Assembly (NCBI RefSeq): GCF_004340525.1 | Contig: NZ_SLWX01000002.1 | Span: forward strand, 62,001-126,000 | DNA: 64,000 bases | Direction: 5' to 3' | From: Chromatocurvus halotolerans | GTDB lineage: Bacteria > Pseudomonadota > Gammaproteobacteria > Pseudomonadales > Halieaceae | In this document: one piece after another, positions 33,058 to 41,737 of the stretch | Numbering within the stretch: position 1 is the first letter of the stretch | How the letters are laid out: every line of letters starts with the position of its first letter | The notes under the pieces: generated by a model | Databases searched by the model: none | What the model was told of the DNA's origin: nothing | What the model saw: only the letters and a program-made list of their open reading frames with translations | Made by a program: the position numbers and the translations under genes

Positions 33058-33694
33058 CGGGAGAAGAAGCAGGCGCATCCGGCTGAGCGCTGGGATGCGC
33101 TTTTTGAAACGCCGGCAGCAGGTCGCAGCGATCCCGAAGCGCGCGGATCCGTGGAAAATCCCCCAGCGCTACCGCAAAGCGTTCGGCATTGTAGATCTGC
33201 GGCACGATAAAGATTTCCGCCATTCCCGGTGCCTCGCCGTTTACGAAGGCCTCCTCCGGCAGGCGGCTCTCCAGCGCGGTGAAGCCCTCGATGACCCAGT
33301 GTGCGTACCACAGCCGCACCGCGTCTTCGTCCTGGCCGAGTTCGCCCTTGAGGTATTTCAGCACCCGCAGATTGTTCAGAGGATGGATGTCGCAGGCAAC
33401 GAGCTGGCACAGCGCGCGTACCTGGGCCCGCAGCAGGGCATCCCGTGGATACAGCGCCGGTTCCGGGTATTCCTCCTCCAGCCACTCCAGAATGGCGGTA
33501 CTCTGTGTCAACGCCTCATTACCGGTAACCAGCGTCGGCACGAGTCCCTGCGGATTGTGCCGCCGGTAGCTGTCACTGCGCTGTTCCCCGGCAGCGAGAT
33601 TTACCGGTATCACGCCGTAGTCGAGTCCTTTCAGGTTGAGGGCAATCCTGACCCGGTAGGCGGCGGATGAGCGGAAATAGCTGTAAAGCTGCAT
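33032..33694 (-). CDS. maiA: Maleylacetoacetate isomerase (zeta-class glutathione transferase)
   Basis: Glutathione-dependent cis-trans isomerase that turns maleylacetoacetate into fumarylacetoacetate. The 220-residue product starts MQLYSYFRSSAAYRVRIALN; the SSAAYRVRIAL motif binds glutathione and marks the zeta class. NPQGLVPTL, LTQSTAILEWLEE and the C-terminal helical domain (LVACDIHPLNNLRVL) follow. The last residues (about ten, ending GSGPSGT) come from the REP-like palindrome and are a non-family tail. It starts 18 bases after fah ends, so fah and maiA form one unit. ATG 33694 is preferred to a TTG six codons earlier. Confidence 0.94.
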   Translation of the reverse strand: MQLYSYFRSSAAYRVRIALNLKGLDYGVIPVNLAAGEQRSDSYRRHNPQGLVPTLVTGNEALTQSTAILEWLEEEYPEPALYPRDALLRAQVRALCQLVACDIHPLNNLRVLKYLKGELGQDEDAVRLWYAHWVIEGFTALESRLPEEAFVNGEAPGMAEIFIVPQIYNAERFAVALGDFPRIRALRDRCDLLPAFQKAHPSAQPDAPASSPAGSGPSGT

Positions 33695-33712
33695 AAGATT
33701 TTCTCTGCGCAA

Positions 33713-34699
33713 TCAAGTGGGCGGCGTGTAGGCCTCCACCTGCTGGTCAATGTCGCCGAAAATGCTGTTGCCGTCGGCATCGCGCATGTAGATTTCGATG
33801 CGGTCGCCAAAGGACATGAACGGCGTTTTTGCCTCACCCTGTTCGATGGTTTCGATACAGCGGACTTCGGCCAGGCAGCAGGAGCCATCCTTGCTGCCAA
33901 CGTTGGATACCGTACCGCTGCCGATGACGGTGCCGGCAACGAGAGAGCGCGACTTCGCGCAGTGGGCGATCAGCGTCGGAAAATCGAAAACCATGTCCAC
34001 GCCCGCATTCGGACTGCCGACTTTGGTGCCGTTGTGAATGGCGTATAGCGGCAGATGCAGCCTGTGACCGTCCCAGGCGTCGCCGAGCTCATCCGGCGTG
34101 GCCAGAGTGGGCGTAAATGACGTCCACGGCTTGGATTGATAAAAGCCGAACTGCTTGCCCAGCTCTGCCGGTATGAGGTTGCGCAGTGACACGTCGTTGA
34201 CCAGCCCGATCAGCTTGATGTGTCCGGCGGCCTGCGCTGGCGTCACACCCGCGGGAACGTCGTCGGTGACCACCACGACCTCGGCTTCAAAATCGATGCC
34301 CCAGGCCTCATCCTGCACGGGGATCGGGTCTCTGGCACCGATAAAGGCATCGGAAGCACCCATGTAGATCAGTGGATCTTCCCAGAATGACTGCGGCAGT
34401 TCCGCGCCGCGTGCCTTGCGCACCAGTTCCACGTGGGTCACGTAGGCGCTGCCGTCGGCCCAGTGATAGCCCCGCGGCAGCGGTGCGTCGCAGTCTGCAG
34501 GGTCGAATGTGATGCTCTTTGCCGTTCCGGCCTGCAGCGCGTCATAGCGATCCTGCAGCTTCGGCTGCAGCGCCGCCCAGTCATCCAGCGCTGCCTGCAG
34601 CGTCGGGGCAATATCGTCGGCGGGGCAGGCCCGCGACAGGTCGCTACTGACGATGTGGAGCCTGCCGTCACGTCCGTGTTTGAGCGATGCGAGCTTCAT
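33713..34699 (-). CDS. fah: Fumarylacetoacetate hydrolase
   Basis: Splits fumarylacetoacetate to fumarate and acetoacetate, the last step of tyrosine breakdown. The 328-residue product is of the shorter bacterial FAA-hydrolase type: MKLASLKHGRDGRLHIVS, then the metal-binding acidic set in GIDFEAEVVVVTDDV and LVNDVSLRNLIP, then SKPWTSFTPTLATPDEL and GSGTVSNVG. It precedes maiA and follows gcdH on the same strand with a 22-base gap. Together with hmgA the pathway from homogentisate onward is complete in the window. Confidence 0.93.
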   Translation of the reverse strand: MKLASLKHGRDGRLHIVSSDLSRACPADDIAPTLQAALDDWAALQPKLQDRYDALQAGTAKSITFDPADCDAPLPRGYHWADGSAYVTHVELVRKARGAELPQSFWEDPLIYMGASDAFIGARDPIPVQDEAWGIDFEAEVVVVTDDVPAGVTPAQAAGHIKLIGLVNDVSLRNLIPAELGKQFGFYQSKPWTSFTPTLATPDELGDAWDGHRLHLPLYAIHNGTKVGSPNAGVDMVFDFPTLIAHCAKSRSLVAGTVIGSGTVSNVGSKDGSCCLAEVRCIETIEQGEAKTPFMSFGDRIEIYMRDADGNSIFGDIDQQVEAYTPPT

Positions 34700-34721
34700 G
34701 GTACTTCTCTCCTTGCGTACT

Positions 34722-35906
34722 TCAGAATGCCGGAATGTCGGTTTGCGTGCGGCCGAGAATCAGAGCGTGAATGTCGTGCGTGCCTTCGTAGGTGTTGACG
34801 ACTTCCAGGTTGACCAGATGGCGCATCACCGGGTACTCGTCGGAAATGCCGTTGCCGCCCAGCATGTCCCTGGCTTTGCGCGCCACATCGAGGGCCTTGC
34901 CACAGGAATTGCGCTTGATCAGAGAGATGAGCTCCGGCGCGATCTCTCCTGCATCCAGCAGCTGTCCCGCACGATGACAGCCCTGCAGTCCGAGGCTGAT
35001 GTCAGTCTGCATGTCGGCGAGCTTGACCTGGATCAGCTGATTGGATGCCAGCGGACGCCCGAACTGGCTGCGTTCCATGGTGTAGTCGCGGGCCGCAAAC
35101 CAGCAGGTCTCGGCAGCGCCGAGGGCACCCCAGGCAATACCGTAGCGCGCATTGTTGAGACAGCCAAAGGGACCCTTGAGGCCGTGTACATTCGGCAGCA
35201 GCTGTTCCTCGGTCACAAACACGTCCTGCATGACGATCTCGCCGGTGACCGAGGCGCGCAAGGCCAGCTTGCCCTCGATTTTCGGCGCCGAGAGTCCTGC
35301 CATGCCTTTTTCCAGGATAAAGCCGCGAATCTTGCCATCGTCGGTCTTTGCCCAGATCACGAACACGTCAGCGATGGGGCTGTTGGTGATCCACATCTTG
35401 GCGCCGTTGATCCGGTAGCCGCCATCGACGCTGGTTGCGCGGGTTGCCATCGACCCGGGGTCGGAACCGTGGTCTGGCTCGGTGAGACCAAAGCAGCCGA
35501 TCCACTCCCCGGTGGCCAGACGCGGCAGGTACTTTTCGCGCTGCTCCTCGCTGCCGTAGGCGTAAATGGGGTACATGACCAGCGATGACTGCACGCTCAT
35601 CATTGAGCGGTAGCCGGAATCCACCCGCTCGACTTCCCGCGCAATCAGGCCATAGCTGGTGTAGTCGACGCCGGGACAGCCATAGCCGTTGATGGTGCTG
35701 CCAAGCAGCCCGAGTTCACCCATCTCGCGAAAGATCGCAATGTCAGTGTACTCATCGCGAAAGGCCTGCTGCACGCGGGGTCGCAGTGACGCGGCCGCAT
35801 ACTTGCGTGCGCTGTCGCGAACCATGCGCTGCTCGTCTGTGAGCTCCTGCTCCAGAAGAAATGGGTCGCGCCAGTCAAGGGCACGCCAGCTTGTCTTGCC
35901 ACTCAT
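34722..35906 (-). CDS. gcdH: Glutaryl-CoA dehydrogenase
   Basis: FAD enzyme that oxidises and decarboxylates glutaryl-CoA to crotonyl-CoA in lysine and tryptophan breakdown. The 394-residue product has the acyl-CoA dehydrogenase domains, with [32 protein letters not shown], and [15 protein letters not shown], which are characteristic of GcdH rather than fatty acyl-CoA dehydrogenases; [13 protein letters not shown] ends the chain. ATG 35906 has a GAGG site eight bases upstream; a GTG three codons earlier is possible. It lies before fah on the same strand and is divergent from frmA. Confidence 0.92.
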   Translation of the reverse strand: MSGKTSWRALDWRDPFLLEQELTDEQRMVRDSARKYAAASLRPRVQQAFRDEYTDIAIFREMGELGLLGSTINGYGCPGVDYTSYGLIAREVERVDSGYRSMMSVQSSLVMYPIYAYGSEEQREKYLPRLATGEWIGCFGLTEPDHGSDPGSMATRATSVDGGYRINGAKMWITNSPIADVFVIWAKTDDGKIRGFILEKGMAGLSAPKIEGKLALRASVTGEIVMQDVFVTEEQLLPNVHGLKGPFGCLNNARYGIAWGALGAAETCWFAARDYTMERSQFGRPLASNQLIQVKLADMQTDISLGLQGCHRAGQLLDAGEIAPELISLIKRNSCGKALDVARKARDMLGGNGISDEYPVMRHLVNLEVVNTYEGTHDIHALILGRTQTDIPAF

Positions 35907-36120
35907 AAATGTCACCTCGTCACGACTATCTTACAGTGTTTGCCAGCCTGGCTCCCGCACACCTAGTTTACGGGCAATACCATGGCCTCCCAACAGGAAG
36001 TTGGCCGACCCGCGCGCCGGCGGCGAATCATGGCTGTTTCCCGCGCCTTGGTTTTTCTCCCGGTGACCGATATGCTTCCCGCACAAGCAAGCACTCTCCG
36101 AAAACAGGGCCAGAGACATC

Positions 36121-37227
36121 ATGAAAACACGCGCAGCAGTCGCTTTCGGCGCCGGAAAGCCACTCGAGATCTGCGAGGTCGATCTCGAGGGACCACGCCA
36201 GGGTGAAGTGCTGGTGGAAATGAAGGCGACGGGGGTCTGTCACACCGATGCCTTCACCCTCTCGGGGGACGACCCTGAGGGTGCCTTCCCGACAATCCTC
36301 GGTCACGAGGGCGCGGGTGTCGTGCTGGAAGTGGGCGAGGGCGTCAGGAGTCTCCAGCCCGGTGACCACGTGATTCCGCTTTACACACCGGAATGCCGGG
36401 AATGCGATTACTGCCTGCATCCGCGCACCAATCTGTGCCAGGCCATTCGCGAGACCCAGGGGCAGGGTGTCATGCCCGATGGTACTTCGCGTTTCTCCCT
36501 CGATGGCAAGCCGCTGCGGCATTACATGGGCTGTTCCACCTTTGCCAATCACTCTGTCCTGCCGGCGATCGCCCTGGCCAAAGTGCGCAAGGACGCCCCC
36601 TTTGACAAGATCTGCTATATCGGCTGTGGCGTTACCACGGGTATCGGTGCGGTAGCTTTCACCATGGGCGTTGAGGCGGGCGCGACGGTGGCGGTTTTCG
36701 GGCTGGGTGGCATTGGCCTGAATGTCGTTCAGGGGGCGCGCATGGTCGGTGCCTCACGGATTATCGGCGTTGACATGAACCCGGCAAAGGAAGCCCTCGG
36801 CAGGCAGTTCGGCATGACAGATTTCGTCAACCCGCGCGATGTAGACGATGTGGTTCAGCATCTCATTGCGATGACCGGTGGCGGTGTCGACTACAGCTTC
36901 GAATGCATAGGTAATGTGCAGGTCATGCGCCAGGCCCTGGAATGTGCCCACAAGGGCTGGGGCCAGAGCTGCATCATCGGTGTGGCTGGTGCGGGGCAGG
37001 AGATTTCCACCCGCCCGTTCCAGCTGGTCACCGGACGCAGCTGGCGCGGCACGGCATTCGGTGGGGCGCGTGGACGCACCGATGTCCCGAAAATCGTCGA
37101 CTGGTATATGGAGGGTCGCATCAACATTGACGACCTGATCACTCACACCATGCCGCTGGACGATATCAACAGGGCGTTCGATCTGATGCACGCGGGAGAG
37201 AGTATCCGCTCCGTCATACACTACTGA
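36121..37227 (+). CDS. frmA: S-(hydroxymethyl)glutathione dehydrogenase (class III alcohol dehydrogenase)
   Basis: Zinc enzyme that oxidises the formaldehyde-glutathione adduct to S-formylglutathione with NAD; it also reduces S-nitrosoglutathione. The 368-residue product has catalytic zinc ligands Cys40 and His62 (GVCHTD, GHEGAG), the structural zinc cysteines in [17 protein letters not shown], the Rossmann motif [14 protein letters not shown], and the class III hallmarks [15 protein letters not shown] and [10 protein letters not shown]. The S-formylglutathione hydrolase gene that often follows is missing; a GCS2-type ligase follows instead after 45 bases. Confidence 0.95.
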   Translation: MKTRAAVAFGAGKPLEICEVDLEGPRQGEVLVEMKATGVCHTDAFTLSGDDPEGAFPTILGHEGAGVVLEVGEGVRSLQPGDHVIPLYTPECRECDYCLHPRTNLCQAIRETQGQGVMPDGTSRFSLDGKPLRHYMGCSTFANHSVLPAIALAKVRKDAPFDKICYIGCGVTTGIGAVAFTMGVEAGATVAVFGLGGIGLNVVQGARMVGASRIIGVDMNPAKEALGRQFGMTDFVNPRDVDDVVQHLIAMTGGGVDYSFECIGNVQVMRQALECAHKGWGQSCIIGVAGAGQEISTRPFQLVTGRSWRGTAFGGARGRTDVPKIVDWYMEGRINIDDLITHTMPLDDINRAFDLMHAGESIRSVIHY

Positions 37228-37272
37228 ATCGGGCCGGTTCAGGGTCCCGGTCGCACAAGGGGGCAGTCAGGC

Positions 37273-38751
37273 ATGGGGCTCGAGATCGACCGCAGCGACT
37301 TCAGTACGCAGGATTTCACCGCGTTCCAGGCGGCTCTGGAAGGCAATCTGGCCAGCCTGGCGGAGCTTCTGCAGACCCCGGGTTTTGGCGAGGGGCCGCC
37401 ATCCCTCGGTGCCGAACTCGAGATGTACCTGGTGGACCAGGCCGGCGAGCCCCTGCATGCCAATCAGGCCATCCACAGCGCCGCCGGTGACCCTCAGCTG
37501 ACGCTGGAGCTGAACCGCTACAACCTCGAGTACAACCTGACGCCGCGGCTGCTCGACGCCGCTGCCTTTGCCGGCACGGAAGCGGAGATCGTGGCGCGAC
37601 TTGCGGATCTCGGCAAACTCGCTGCCCGTCACGGCGGCCATCTGCTGCCGATTGGCATCCTGCCGACGCTGAAACAGAGCGACTTCGGCGCCGACTGCGT
37701 CACCGACCAGCCGCGCTATCATGCGCTGGTGAAGCAGCTTATCGAACGTCGCGGCAGCGACTTCTGCATCGATATCAGTGGTGACGATCCGCTGCGTCTC
37801 GATATGGCGGACATCACTCTGGAGGGCGCCAACACCAGTTTCCAGGTGCACTACCGGGTTGCGCCGGCGGCGTTCGCAGATACCTTCAACGCGCTGCAGC
37901 TGGTGACGCCGCTGGCGCTGGCACTTGCCGCAAACTCGCCGACGCTGTTTGGGCACGCCCTGTGGCGCGAGACACGCATTCCACTGTTCAAGCAGTCCAT
38001 CGATATCCGCCAGCGTGACCGCTACTCCTGGAGTGAGCCCGCGCGGGTGAACTTCGGCCGCGGCTGGGTCAGGCGCGGGGCGTTCGAGCTGTTCGAGGAG
38101 GCGGTGCGTCTGTATCATCCCCTGATCCCGGTCTGCGCGGACGACACATGCCCGCTCGCCGATGGCGAGGCTCCGGCACTGCGGGAGCTGCGCCTGCACC
38201 TGAGCACCGTCTGGCTGTGGAACCGGCCGGTGTACGACCCGGCGGATGGCGGCCACCTGCGTATCGAAATGCGCGCACTCCCGGCTGGCCCGACCGCCGT
38301 CGACATGGTAGCCAATGCGGCCTTTCTGATCGGACTTGCCGAGGGCCTGCGCGCCGACATCAATCGCCTGCTCCCCGCTATTCCGTTCCACATCGCCGAG
38401 TACAATTTCTATCGTGCCGCACAGCACGGCCTGCAGGCGAATCTGGTATGGCCCAGGCAGGCCCAGTACCGCCTCCGCGAGCAGCCGGTGACCGGCATTA
38501 TCGCCTCGCTGCTGCCAGTGGCTAGGGAAGGCCTGGCGTCGGTAGGCGTGCAGGCCGACGAGATCGATCACTATCTGGGTATTATCGAGACACGCCTCCA
38601 CGGTGGGGTGACGGCGGCCGACTGGCAGCTCAAGGCCTGGCGTCGACTCGAAAAGGACATGACCTCGCACCGCGCACTGCACGCCATGCTGAAACTCTTC
38701 ATGACGCACAGTGAGGCAAACCTGCCGGTCGCCCGCTGGCCCCTGCCATGA
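37273..38751 (+). CDS. Glutamate-cysteine ligase-like (GCS2 family) carboxylate-amine ligase
   Basis: ATP-grasp-like ligase of the glutamine-synthetase/GCS2 fold, 492 residues; joins a carboxylate to an amine, with glutamate and cysteine as the family's best-known substrates. SLGAELEMYLVD gives the metal-binding Glu48 and Glu50; TLELNRYNLEYNLTP, GANTSFQVHYRV and LRIEMRALPAGPTAVDMVANAAF are further family blocks. It is not closely like E. coli GshA, so I give no symbol. Its stop overlaps the start of an aspartoacylase-like hydrolase (ATGA), and frmA is upstream, so it could supply a thiol for formaldehyde detoxification or make a different amide. Confidence 0.8.
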   Translation: MGLEIDRSDFSTQDFTAFQAALEGNLASLAELLQTPGFGEGPPSLGAELEMYLVDQAGEPLHANQAIHSAAGDPQLTLELNRYNLEYNLTPRLLDAAAFAGTEAEIVARLADLGKLAARHGGHLLPIGILPTLKQSDFGADCVTDQPRYHALVKQLIERRGSDFCIDISGDDPLRLDMADITLEGANTSFQVHYRVAPAAFADTFNALQLVTPLALALAANSPTLFGHALWRETRIPLFKQSIDIRQRDRYSWSEPARVNFGRGWVRRGAFELFEEAVRLYHPLIPVCADDTCPLADGEAPALRELRLHLSTVWLWNRPVYDPADGGHLRIEMRALPAGPTAVDMVANAAFLIGLAEGLRADINRLLPAIPFHIAEYNFYRAAQHGLQANLVWPRQAQYRLREQPVTGIIASLLPVAREGLASVGVQADEIDHYLGIIETRLHGGVTAADWQLKAWRRLEKDMTSHRALHAMLKLFMTHSEANLPVARWPLP

Positions 38752-39803
38752 GGCGACGGTTCACGTTCCTGCATAATCCGGGGGAGCACGATCTGGCCCA
38801 GTCTCCCGAGGCCATGCTCTCACGCTATCGCGGTCCACTGTGCATCAAGGTGGATGGCGAGGACCGCTCGCGCTGCCGTGCGCTGGTGACCCTGCTGCAC
38901 GGCAACGAGCCTTCGGGTCTGCACGCCATCTGGCACTGGCTGCGCAGCGCCGAGCGGCCGGCGGTGAATCTTCTGCTGATGATTGCATCGGTGTCTGCGG
39001 CGCTTTGTGAGCCACTGTTCTCGCATCGCATGCTGCCCCGCGCCCGGGATCTCAACCGCTGTTTCCGGCCACCGTTCGAGGACGAGCAGGGTCGCCTGGC
39101 AGAGGAGATCCTGACTCTGCTGGAGCTGCACGATCCCGAGGCGGTTGTGGACATGCACAACACCTCCGGCCGGGGCCCCGACTTTGCCGTCGTCGCGTTT
39201 GATGATCCCTTCCATGACGCCATTGCGGCATTCTTTACCCATCGTCTGGTGGTCTGCTCACTGGGTCTCGGAGCCTTGATGGAAAGCAGCAGCGATACCC
39301 GCCCGATCGTGACTGTCGAAGTCGGCGGGTGCGAGGACCCCCGGGCCGACACCATTGCCCTGGCCGGCCTGCAGCGGTTTGCGCAAGCGCCCCGGATCTC
39401 GCCGCAGCACGGTAACGCGACGCCATTGGAGAAACTCGACGCACCGCTGCGACTCGAGCTCCGGGACGGCGTCACCCTGACCTATGCAGATACCCCGCAG
39501 CGCGGCCACGACGTGACCCTGAACCCGGTCATTGAACATCACAATTTCGGCACCGTGACGGTAAACACACCGCTGGGCTGGAGCGATGCCGATCCGCGGC
39601 AGCTGTTTCAGGCCAGGGATGCCTCCGGACTGTGCGCGGTAAGGCAGCTCGTGCAGGTGATTGACGGCGTGCTGTATCCTGCCCAGACGCTCATTCTGTT
39701 CATGATCACCACGCATGCGGGGATCGCTGAGAGTGACTGCCTGTTCTACGCCGTGTCGGCGGATGGCAGCCCCATCTCCGGAACAGGGCCTGTAGGTATC
39801 TGA
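38748..39803 (+). CDS. Succinylglutamate desuccinylase/aspartoacylase-family zinc hydrolase
   Basis: M14-type amide hydrolase of 351 residues. The zinc ligands are visible: His51 and Glu54 in LLHGNEPSGLHA and His137 in VVDMHNTSG. The substrate-carboxylate motif RDLNRCF (100-106) matches the DLNR signature of AstE and aspartoacylases, and TVEVGGCEDP holds the likely catalytic Glu. An extra C-terminal part (about 240-351) resembles the beta-barrel cap of these enzymes. The arginine-succinyl pathway genes are absent, so AstE is not implied. Coupled to the GCS2-type ligase it probably acts on the same or a related amide. Confidence 0.8.
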   Translation: MRRRFTFLHNPGEHDLAQSPEAMLSRYRGPLCIKVDGEDRSRCRALVTLLHGNEPSGLHAIWHWLRSAERPAVNLLLMIASVSAALCEPLFSHRMLPRARDLNRCFRPPFEDEQGRLAEEILTLLELHDPEAVVDMHNTSGRGPDFAVVAFDDPFHDAIAAFFTHRLVVCSLGLGALMESSSDTRPIVTVEVGGCEDPRADTIALAGLQRFAQAPRISPQHGNATPLEKLDAPLRLELRDGVTLTYADTPQRGHDVTLNPVIEHHNFGTVTVNTPLGWSDADPRQLFQARDASGLCAVRQLVQVIDGVLYPAQTLILFMITTHAGIAESDCLFYAVSADGSPISGTGPVGI

Positions 39804-39877
39804 CCTGTCGCTTTTTCACGCAGGTTTTGGCGCGCCGACCGCATAAGGCCGAATTCATGCCGTTTCCACACTTGCAT

Positions 39878-39905
39878 TTGTCAGCGCGAACACTGACTAT
39901 ATATA
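39878..39905 (+). promoter_or_regulatory. Predicted recA promoter
   Basis: TTGTCA (39878-39883) and TATATA (39900-39905) are separated by 16 bases, a good sigma-70 match. The -10 hexamer lies inside the SOS box, so LexA would block RNA polymerase directly. Transcription would start near 39912, leaving a leader of about 145 bases. Confidence 0.6.
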
Positions 39906-39908
39906 CAG
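39893..39908. promoter_or_regulatory. LexA (SOS) box upstream of recA
   Basis: CTGACTATATATACAG matches the gammaproteobacterial LexA consensus CTGT-N8-ACAG at all but the fourth base (A for T). It lies 148 bases before the recA start and overlaps the -10 element. Confidence 0.85.
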
Positions 39909-40055
39909 TGGTTTGGCGGTAGCGCTTTTCAGCCGTCCCGACGCCGCTTTCCGAAAATTGCGAAGGCAGAAAAGTCAAAAACACGAGCGACACAAGGTGT
40001 CGCTACCGCCGGCTGAAAATCCGGACTGGCATATCGCAGGTAATGGAGAAGACTT
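39909..40055 (+). other. Long structured recA leader
   Basis: About 147 bases separate the SOS box from the recA start. It holds three complementary pairs: GGCGGTAGCG (39915-39924) with 40001-40010; TTTTCAGCCG (39926-39935) with 40010-40019; and AGCGACAC (39986-39993) with GTGTCGCT (39997-40004). The first two are interleaved, as in a pseudoknot, and the third competes with the first. No open frame or known riboswitch was recognised. Confidence 0.5.
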
Positions 40056-41108
40056 ATGGATCCGAACAAACAGAAGGCGCTGCAGGCGGCACTCGGCCAG
40101 ATCGACCGTCAGTTTGGTAAAGGCACGGTCATGCGCATGGGTGACAACGAGCGGATCGCTATCCCGTCCATTTCCACGGGGTCTCTCGGACTCGATGTTG
40201 CCCTGGGTATCGGTGGTCTGCCACGTGGACGAATCTGCGAAATCTACGGTCCGGAGTCCTCCGGCAAGACCACACTCACCCTCCAGGTGATTGCCGAGGC
40301 ACAAAAAGCCGGCGGTACAGCCGCATTTATCGATGCCGAGCACGCACTCGATCCTTCCTATGCCGAAAAGCTCGGTGTTCAGGTCGACGATCTCATCGTG
40401 TCGCAGCCCGATACCGGAGAGCAGGCCCTTGAGGTGACGGAGATGCTGGTGCGCTCCGGCGCCATTGACGTGCTCGTGGTCGACTCTGTTGCAGCGCTGA
40501 CGCCAAAGGCGGAAATTGAGGGCGAGATGGGTGACAGCCATGTGGGTCTTCAGGCCCGTCTGCTCAGCCAGGCCATGCGCAAGTTGACGGCGACCATCAA
40601 GCAGACCAACTGCATGGTGATCTTTATCAATCAGATCCGAATGAAAATCGGCGTGATGTTCGGCTCGCCGGAGACCACAACCGGTGGCAACGCCCTGAAG
40701 TTCTATTCCTCGGTAAGGCTGGATATCCGCCGCATCGGTGCGGTGAAGGAAGGCGATGAGGTAGTCGGCAACGAAACACGCGTGAAGGTGGTCAAGAACA
40801 AGGTGGCGCCGCCCTTCAAGCAGGCTGAATTCCAGATCATGTACGGCTACGGTATCAATCGCATGGCGGAGATCATTGATTGGGGTGTCAAGCTTGATCT
40901 GGTCGAAAAGTCAGGTGCGTGGTACGCCTACAAGGGTGACAAGATCGGTCAGGGCAAGGCCAACGCCTCGAAATTCCTCACGGATAACCCGGCGCTCGCC
41001 AGTGAAATTGAAGGATTGATCCGAGCTCAGGTGCTGGAACTCAAGTCGCCCAAGAAGGCGGAGGAGGCAACAGTTGCCGAGGCGTCAGCCGATTCCGAGG
41101 AAGACTGA
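40056..41108 (+). CDS. recA: Recombinase RecA
   Basis: Forms filaments on single-stranded DNA, carries out strand exchange and triggers LexA self-cleavage. The 350-residue product has Walker A GPESSGKT at 65-72, the [10 protein letters not shown] block, VDSVAALTP, the DNA-binding loop 1 region [12 protein letters not shown], and [23 protein letters not shown] with loop 2. The acidic C-terminal tail (ADSEED) that tunes DNA binding is present. It is preceded by a LexA box and followed by a strong terminator, then recX. Confidence 0.98.
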   Translation: MDPNKQKALQAALGQIDRQFGKGTVMRMGDNERIAIPSISTGSLGLDVALGIGGLPRGRICEIYGPESSGKTTLTLQVIAEAQKAGGTAAFIDAEHALDPSYAEKLGVQVDDLIVSQPDTGEQALEVTEMLVRSGAIDVLVVDSVAALTPKAEIEGEMGDSHVGLQARLLSQAMRKLTATIKQTNCMVIFINQIRMKIGVMFGSPETTTGGNALKFYSSVRLDIRRIGAVKEGDEVVGNETRVKVVKNKVAPPFKQAEFQIMYGYGINRMAEIIDWGVKLDLVEKSGAWYAYKGDKIGQGKANASKFLTDNPALASEIEGLIRAQVLELKSPKKAEEATVAEASADSEED

Positions 41109-41118
41109 AGCGGTTTTC

Positions 41119-41166
41119 AGGCGCCGGGTCCCACTGATCCCACTCTCACGCCCGGCGCCTTTTTTT
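41119..41166 (+). terminator. Rho-independent terminator between recA and recX
   Basis: AGGCGCCGGG (41119-41128) pairs perfectly with CCCGGCGCCT (41151-41160) and is followed by six Ts. It begins ten bases after the recA stop and should limit read-through into recX, as is known in E. coli. Confidence 0.9.
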
Positions 41167-41189
41167 GTCACTGGTAATGGTTATGGCGC

Positions 41190-41705
41190 ATGTCGCGAAT
41201 GACGGGTAACCCTGATCCGTCCGGTCTGGACGAGATCGACAGTCAGGGGGGCGATGACGGTGAAGCCAACGCCAACATCATCGCTGTGCGTCGATCGGCC
41301 ATGGACCTGCTCGCGCGACGCGAGCACGCCCGTTTCGAACTCGAGCGCAAACTGCTCCGCCGCTATCCCCAACACCTGATACAGCAGGCTGTCGAACGTC
41401 TCGCTGAAGAGGGTCTACAGAGTGACGAACGCTTTGCAGAAAGCTACGTACATCAGCGTGCGGGTCGTGGCTACGGACCTTCGCGCATCCTGCGTGAATT
41501 GCAGGAACGCGGCGTAGACGATAGCCTGGCAGAGTCGATACTGGCAGTCAGCGGTATTGACTGGCATGACATAGCCCGTCGGGCTCTGACAAAGAAGTTC
41601 GGTGCCGTGGCCGAGCCGCTACCGCTGGTTGAGAAAGCCCGAATCCTGCGCTTTCTCGCCTACCGAGGCTTCAGCCGGGAGCATTTGCCGGCCCCTCTGG
41701 GCTGA
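41190..41705 (+). CDS. recX: Regulatory protein RecX
   Basis: Caps and limits RecA filaments. The 171-residue product has a variable acidic N-terminus and then the three-helix RecX repeats, seen in AMDLLARREHARFELERKLLRR, RYPQHLIQQAVERLAEEGLQSDERFAESYVHQR, GRGYGPSRILRELQERGVDD and ARRALTKKFG. The ATG at 41190 is used; a second ATG three codons later is possible. Expression should depend on reading through the terminator after recA, so its level is probably low. Confidence 0.93.
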   Translation: MSRMTGNPDPSGLDEIDSQGGDDGEANANIIAVRRSAMDLLARREHARFELERKLLRRYPQHLIQQAVERLAEEGLQSDERFAESYVHQRAGRGYGPSRILRELQERGVDDSLAESILAVSGIDWHDIARRALTKKFGAVAEPLPLVEKARILRFLAYRGFSREHLPAPLG

Positions 41706-41737
41706 CTGCTTGTGTCTGCTGACGTCGGGCACAGCGC

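Noticed and set aside
37267-38709. 480-codon open frame antisense to the GCS2-type ligase
   Set aside because: No recognisable family, composition of a shadow frame in GC-rich DNA, and the plus-strand gene has clear motifs over the same span.
41706-41737. Convergent recX-DUF3014 gap as terminator
   Set aside because: No stable stem with a T run on either strand.
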